Positions 53,140-58,822 of a stretch of DNA of 64,000 nt are shown in pieces. Where the stretch lies: NCBI RefSeq assembly GCF_041734735.1, contig NC_134898.1, positions 43,370,297-43,434,296 of the forward strand, written 5' to 3'. The notes under the pieces were generated by a model that worked only from the letters and a program-made list of their open reading frames with translations, was not told where the DNA came from and did no database searches. Every line of letters begins with the position of its first letter. Within the stretch, counting starts at the first letter, position 1. Source of the stretch: Babylonia areolata (Eukaryota > Mollusca > Gastropoda > Neogastropoda > Buccinidae). Made by a program: the position numbers and the translations under genes.

Positions 53140-54715
53140 AATGCACGCTGCTTTATTTTTCTTCTTTTTTTTCAAAAGGCATCAGGTTATGGATGTTAAA
53201 ACAGCAGTTTAAAAATAAATACAAACAAAAAAAAGCATTATGTATAAAAGCCCATTTAATGACAGAAAGGAATGTGGGAGTTTCTTCCCGTGAATGCCAA
53301 AGAGGTGTTTTAAAAAAAAAAAAGGCGATTTGTGCTGCAGGTAATGAGGGGTAAACTCAGTACACATGATCGTAAAGATGAGCATGTTTGGTTTGTAGTT
53401 TGAAAAGAAAATTTTTTTAAAGAAAGGTGAAGAAAAGCAAAATTGGATGTTAATGCAAGATGATGAGTGTAGTATTTCTTCCTTCTTAACTTGTATTGTT
53501 TACAATTGTGCGTGCCCAAAGGCTTCAGGGTCTGTTTGTTATTTACACTGTCACACCTCATTTGAGCAAGAAAAGCCAAACCTGTGAATGTGTACTTGTT
53601 AGTGAAGTCTCTTTTCATCATTGGACATATACTCTGGAAAGATGTAGACTCTTGCCCATCCTCTGCTTAAAAAAAGAAGAAGAAGGAAATGATTCCCTTG
53701 TATGTTAATATTTTCAAAATCAAGAATATTTTCATGAGGCAGTATGCTTGGCACCTTTGATAAAAATTAGAAGTAATGTTTATCAGAAAGAAATGAAGAG
53801 TGATTTTCTAATACTCTGGAGCTTTTTCATGAAAAAAAGAAACTCTGTTGTCATGTTTAACAAGCATGCTGGCTGGCTTATCACTTTGCGACTTGTACTC
53901 TGGTGATGATGTATTGTCGCCTACTGGCTGGGTCAACAATTATTAACACTTGCATGCAACAACAACAAAAAAAAAGAGAGAGAAAAAAAACAGGTGATGT
54001 CGCTTTTCTTTTTCTGTTGGTCCGGGTTTGTAAATTGTTGAAGCATAGCCCTAGGTGGCGAATGTAACATGATTAACCAGAAGGTTGACAGTTGTTGGTG
54101 TCAAACCGTTCCTGTTTGTGTTTGTGATGAAGGAACGGTGTGGTGAGGTTGACTGTGTACATGGTTAATTTAACATTGTGTGGCTTGTGCGTGACCAGCG
54201 TCTTGTGTCTTGTGCTCCTGTGCGACAGAAACTGTAACTGCATTGCCTGCATGGTCTGACCGGGGGAGTGGTGAGGCTGGTGTCTCATCCAGCACTGCCT
54301 GTGGTACATAGTGACAGACAACAGAACAACACGGGGCGCAGAGTCTTATCTGTCTTTCTGCCAGATGCCAGTTGTTGATGGTAGCATTGTTGTCGTTCGG
54401 ATTTGTTCAGAATGATGAAACCATCGCACCATCTAGAAATACGCTCAAAGAAAATAATGTGAAATTTGTTCACTCAGTCAAGTGAGTTGGTGTAAATGAA
54501 CACTGACCTGAAAAACGTTGGGGTTTTTTTTGTTTGTTTGTTTGTTTTTGGGTTTGTTTGTGTTTTGTTTTGTTTTTTGTTTGTTTTGTTTTTTGTTGTT
54601 TTTTTTCTTTTAGACAAGGATGGGTTTAAATATGATACTCTGCTTATGTCTGAAAGGTTCATTACATCTTTGTAATGGTTCCATTTGTACACAGCTTCAC
54701 TGATGTGCACATGTG

Positions 54716-54813
<98 letters not shown>

Positions 54814-57800
54814 TAGTTTCTTATGTGCTGTAATATTTCCATCTGGCTTGCAAGTGTATCCCAGGGCTCAAACTGTTATTATTTATATGTGTGATGATAT
54901 ATTTTGTGTGGTTATGTCCTGTTCCTACTGTTGTAGACTGTGACAGTATGTGACGACGCAATCAGTCAGGAGATGCTGGTTTACAGGGGTTTGTTGTTGT
55001 TTTTTTAAACCATGTCTAGTGTCTTTTTGTTTTTAGAATTGTAAGATGAATGATACAGGTAAAGGCACTCTAAACTAAAGTGATTATAAGGCCTGACCAG
55101 ATGACCAATGTTATATGCGCTTTTATTCTGGAAAACGAAAGGGGTATACATGCGAATAAGAAAGAGAAAGAAAAATACAGGTAACTGATATTAAATTGGA
55201 CACTTTTGACTTCACTCCTTATCTTTTTCCAACCCCACTGCCCAATTTGTACTGAAATCAATGGTGTCTGTGCTATATCACAGATGTTACTCTAATGGCA
55301 ATGTCAGCACATCTGCCACTGTTCCTGACATCTGTTGTCAGGTTTAATATCCTTGTCTTCCATTTACAGCTGCTTTTGAGACAAGCTGGATTAAACATGT
55401 ATTAATTCAACACAGTTTTGTATTGCTCTGAACTTAAGTGTGAGGCTGGCGATGTTTGTTCTCTGTGTGTGTGTGTGTGTTAATGTGACCAGTTTTTTTA
55501 CTGTTGAGAAATGAAAAGGGGGGAAAGGCAGAAGGGAGTGGTGGAGAAAAAGAAAAAGGGAAGGGAGTGGTGGGGGAATGCTGTCCTTATCATCATCACA
55601 CCTTCTTCCCCATCCCAACCTCTCAAGTAAACACTGCCCCACCAAAAAAGAAAAATGATTATCATGACCACTTTCAGTTAGTGATGTTCGTAGCCAGAAA
55701 ATGATCCCAAATGAAGCTGATCTGAAATGAAAATCTAAAACTTGTGTAAACAAACAGTTGTGTCACTTTCATTTTGTATTTGATCGATAAAGGAAAGTGG
55801 TTGTGTCATTTGTAAAATATATACCTAGCTTCACGTTGACAGACAACCACGGCAACTCCTTTTCCCCACTTCTCAGCCCTGCCTCACAAATATACTGCGT
55901 AACTGTATGTGTTCAGGTTAGTTACTTATAAAACTCCTGTGAAAAAATTGACGGAGTGGTCAGTGTCATGGACAGCATAATGGTTCAGCTGCTTTTTGTT
56001 TTCTTTTGCGTTTACTGAGGGGGTTTGAATCCGTTTCATCCCCTCTTTCTTCTCTCATGGCAGGTGAAGTTGGCGGAGGCTGGTGGATCGCTGGATTATT
56101 TTAGAGGCGGGTGTGTTGCTGATGTGCGTGCACGATGTTTTTCATCGTGCATGTTCCTCTTGGTGGCTGGGCATTCAAGCTTGCAGAGAGATTGTGTTGT
56201 TGTATCATGTTTTATATGTTTCAAAAGTTTCTCATGCAACTGAACAAAATATCAATAATAGGAAACTGAGTGAGCGGAGTTCTAGTACTTCCAGTGCTCC
56301 CCACCGGTTTTTCCTATCTTCACTCGAAGGGAGTCAGTCCTTGGAGAAGGACGGTGATGGAACCAGTGCTCAGCGGCTGCTATTCGTTATACCCTCAGTA
56401 AATGACTACATGCCCGCCAGATGGGACTGTGTTCTTCATTTCTCTATTTCTTTGTAAGCACCCGTTCGTTCGTGTGCAGAACACTGCATTGGCCAGTGGG
56501 TGGTTTTTGTCCTTTGTCCCGTCAGTGAGTCTCCATGATTGACAGCATCGTGGTCTGGGTTTCTGCCTGGCGGGCATCTTTGATGTGTTGGTGCCTCCAT
56601 CCAGTCGTGGTGCAACATAACGTTGCTCTAGACCACCCGCCTCTCAGTGCTGGCGATGGATCGGCTGAGGGCTTCACTGACATTCCTTACTGAGGGCCTG
56701 TCTTAAGTCCGCCAGCATCAGCAACAGTTCTTTGTTCATGTGTCTAAGATTCTAATGTGAACAAACAAAAGAAAGACTATCCTGTGCTTCCAGTTTATTG
56801 TGTTTTATTTTATTTTATTTTCCAAAGTCTCCTGGTCAGTTGTCGTTCCTGATGTTTGTTTTTCATTATACTTACCTGCACAGAGAGAGTGAGAGAAAGT
56901 TGGACTGAAAAAAACAACCCACTTCCTGTTTTGATATTGGTGAGAGTGAGACTGAGATGCAGTGCCTCCAAGTGGACCTAATGGCTGGTTAGAATGACTG
57001 TGATTTCACTTATCAGTGCCTTTGTGAGAAAAATAAGGCTTTAATTCTGCTGCCGTTTTTTTTGTTGTTTTTTTGTTTGTTTGTTTGCTCTTTATGATTT
57101 TTTTTTTAATCTATAGATATATACACACATTCATTAAATGCATTACATAATTTCATTTCTGCGTGAGCTTGTTGTGTTGGGGGGTCTGTTGTAGGGTATC
57201 TTGGGGCGGGTGCACGTCCGCTTTAGCATGCGTGACAGTCCGTGTCAGAGGCATGTCTTTAGTTTATATGCGTAAATGTGACTGTACGTGTTTGTGCCAA
57301 ATGTTTTTTTCCAAGTGGTTTTGTTATTGTTTTTTTGGTGTGTTTTTTTTTCCCTCCCCCATCAGGTTCTACAAGAACAATATCAACCATGTTTTCAGCC
57401 ATGATATGGCCTGCATAGTTGGCAGGGTTATTACTTGTATAAGCAACAATGATAATGATAATAATTTGAGTTGATACTTTGGCTTCTTCATGCAATTGGT
57501 TGGGTTTTTTTTTTGTTTTTTGTTTGTTTTTTTAGGGGTGGAGGTGAGGGGGGGATTAATTTAGAGTGGGCTGTCAAGGCTTTACCAGATGGTTGTGTAG
57601 TGTATGTGGGTGAGTCCACAGTCTTTTGACACAGTGAAACTGAAAGTGACTTGGTGTTGTAGTTTGTGTGGCAAGTGGTGGTAATATTGTGGGGATGCTG
57701 GAGTAGCTTTGTGCTTTTAAATCACCATTTCATGAACAGAAACAATAAACCAGTAAGAAGAAACAAGAAGAACTTGATGCTGTGCTACAATGGTGGCACA

Positions 57801-58123
57801 TAGTGCAGTCTTGTTTTTATGTATCTCTGGCAGCTAGCTATACATTTATACTGCAAGTTGTATGTATGTACTGTAACTGTATATATGTACTTTAAGTAGG
57901 TATGTATACCTGCTTATAGTGACTTATTTACATGCTAGGGGTCATATCATAGCACCAGTTAACATCCTGTGTATTAAAAAGAAAAAAAAAGAAAAAAAGA
58001 TGGGGTCATTTTTTTTGTTATTTTTGTCCTTTTTTTTTTCCTTTTTAATTTTAAGACTTGTCTTTGCTGTCATCTCCTCCACTCTGCCGTCTGACCCAGT
58101 TAGTCAAGAGTCGTTTCCAACAA

Positions 58124-58159
<36 letters not shown>

Positions 58160-58600
58160 CTCTCTCTCTCTCGCATGTATTTAACAATTTATACATCATA
58201 GTCTGTTTTAGGTTGTTTTGTTATTTTGTTTTGTTTCTCACCTTGGTGATTAGTGAAGTTTTGGCCATTTCTGCCCTTGTAGAAGGTTTTAAACTGTAGA
58301 GTAGTAGTGGAAAACCAACTATGTTGAACAGCAGTGGTTAAGGAAGACCAGAAATGACATGAAAATGACTTGATGAAGACGCCTCAAAGAATGGTGGAGT
58401 CGTGGTAGAAGAAGCGAGAGCGTAAATATTGATCCCCTGAATGACAACAGCTGGGGAAGGCCTGACTAAGCATGTTGGGTTACGCTGCTGGTCAGGCATC
58501 TGCTTAGCAGAAGTGATGAACCGTATATGGATTTGTCTGAATGCAGTGACACCTCCTTGAGAAACTGAACTGAACTGGGGAAGGTGTGGTGGGGTGGGAA

Positions 58601-58645
<45 letters not shown>

Positions 58646-58791
58646 TTAGAGATTTTTTTTGTTTGTTTGTTTGGTGATGAAATGCTGTTAAGCAGAATGT
58701 TGCTTTGCATTTAAGGGGATTTAAGAATTAATCCCCGTCACCCCCTTGTCAATAGACCCTTACAGGTAATGACAATAAAAATGTCAAAGCG

Positions 58792-58822
<31 letters not shown>

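Noticed and set aside
56083-56457. 124-codon + open frame with a Ser-rich second half
   Set aside because: No family match, and no good acceptor for the Ser-rich part. Only the phase-0 candidate 56064-56243 was kept, at low confidence.
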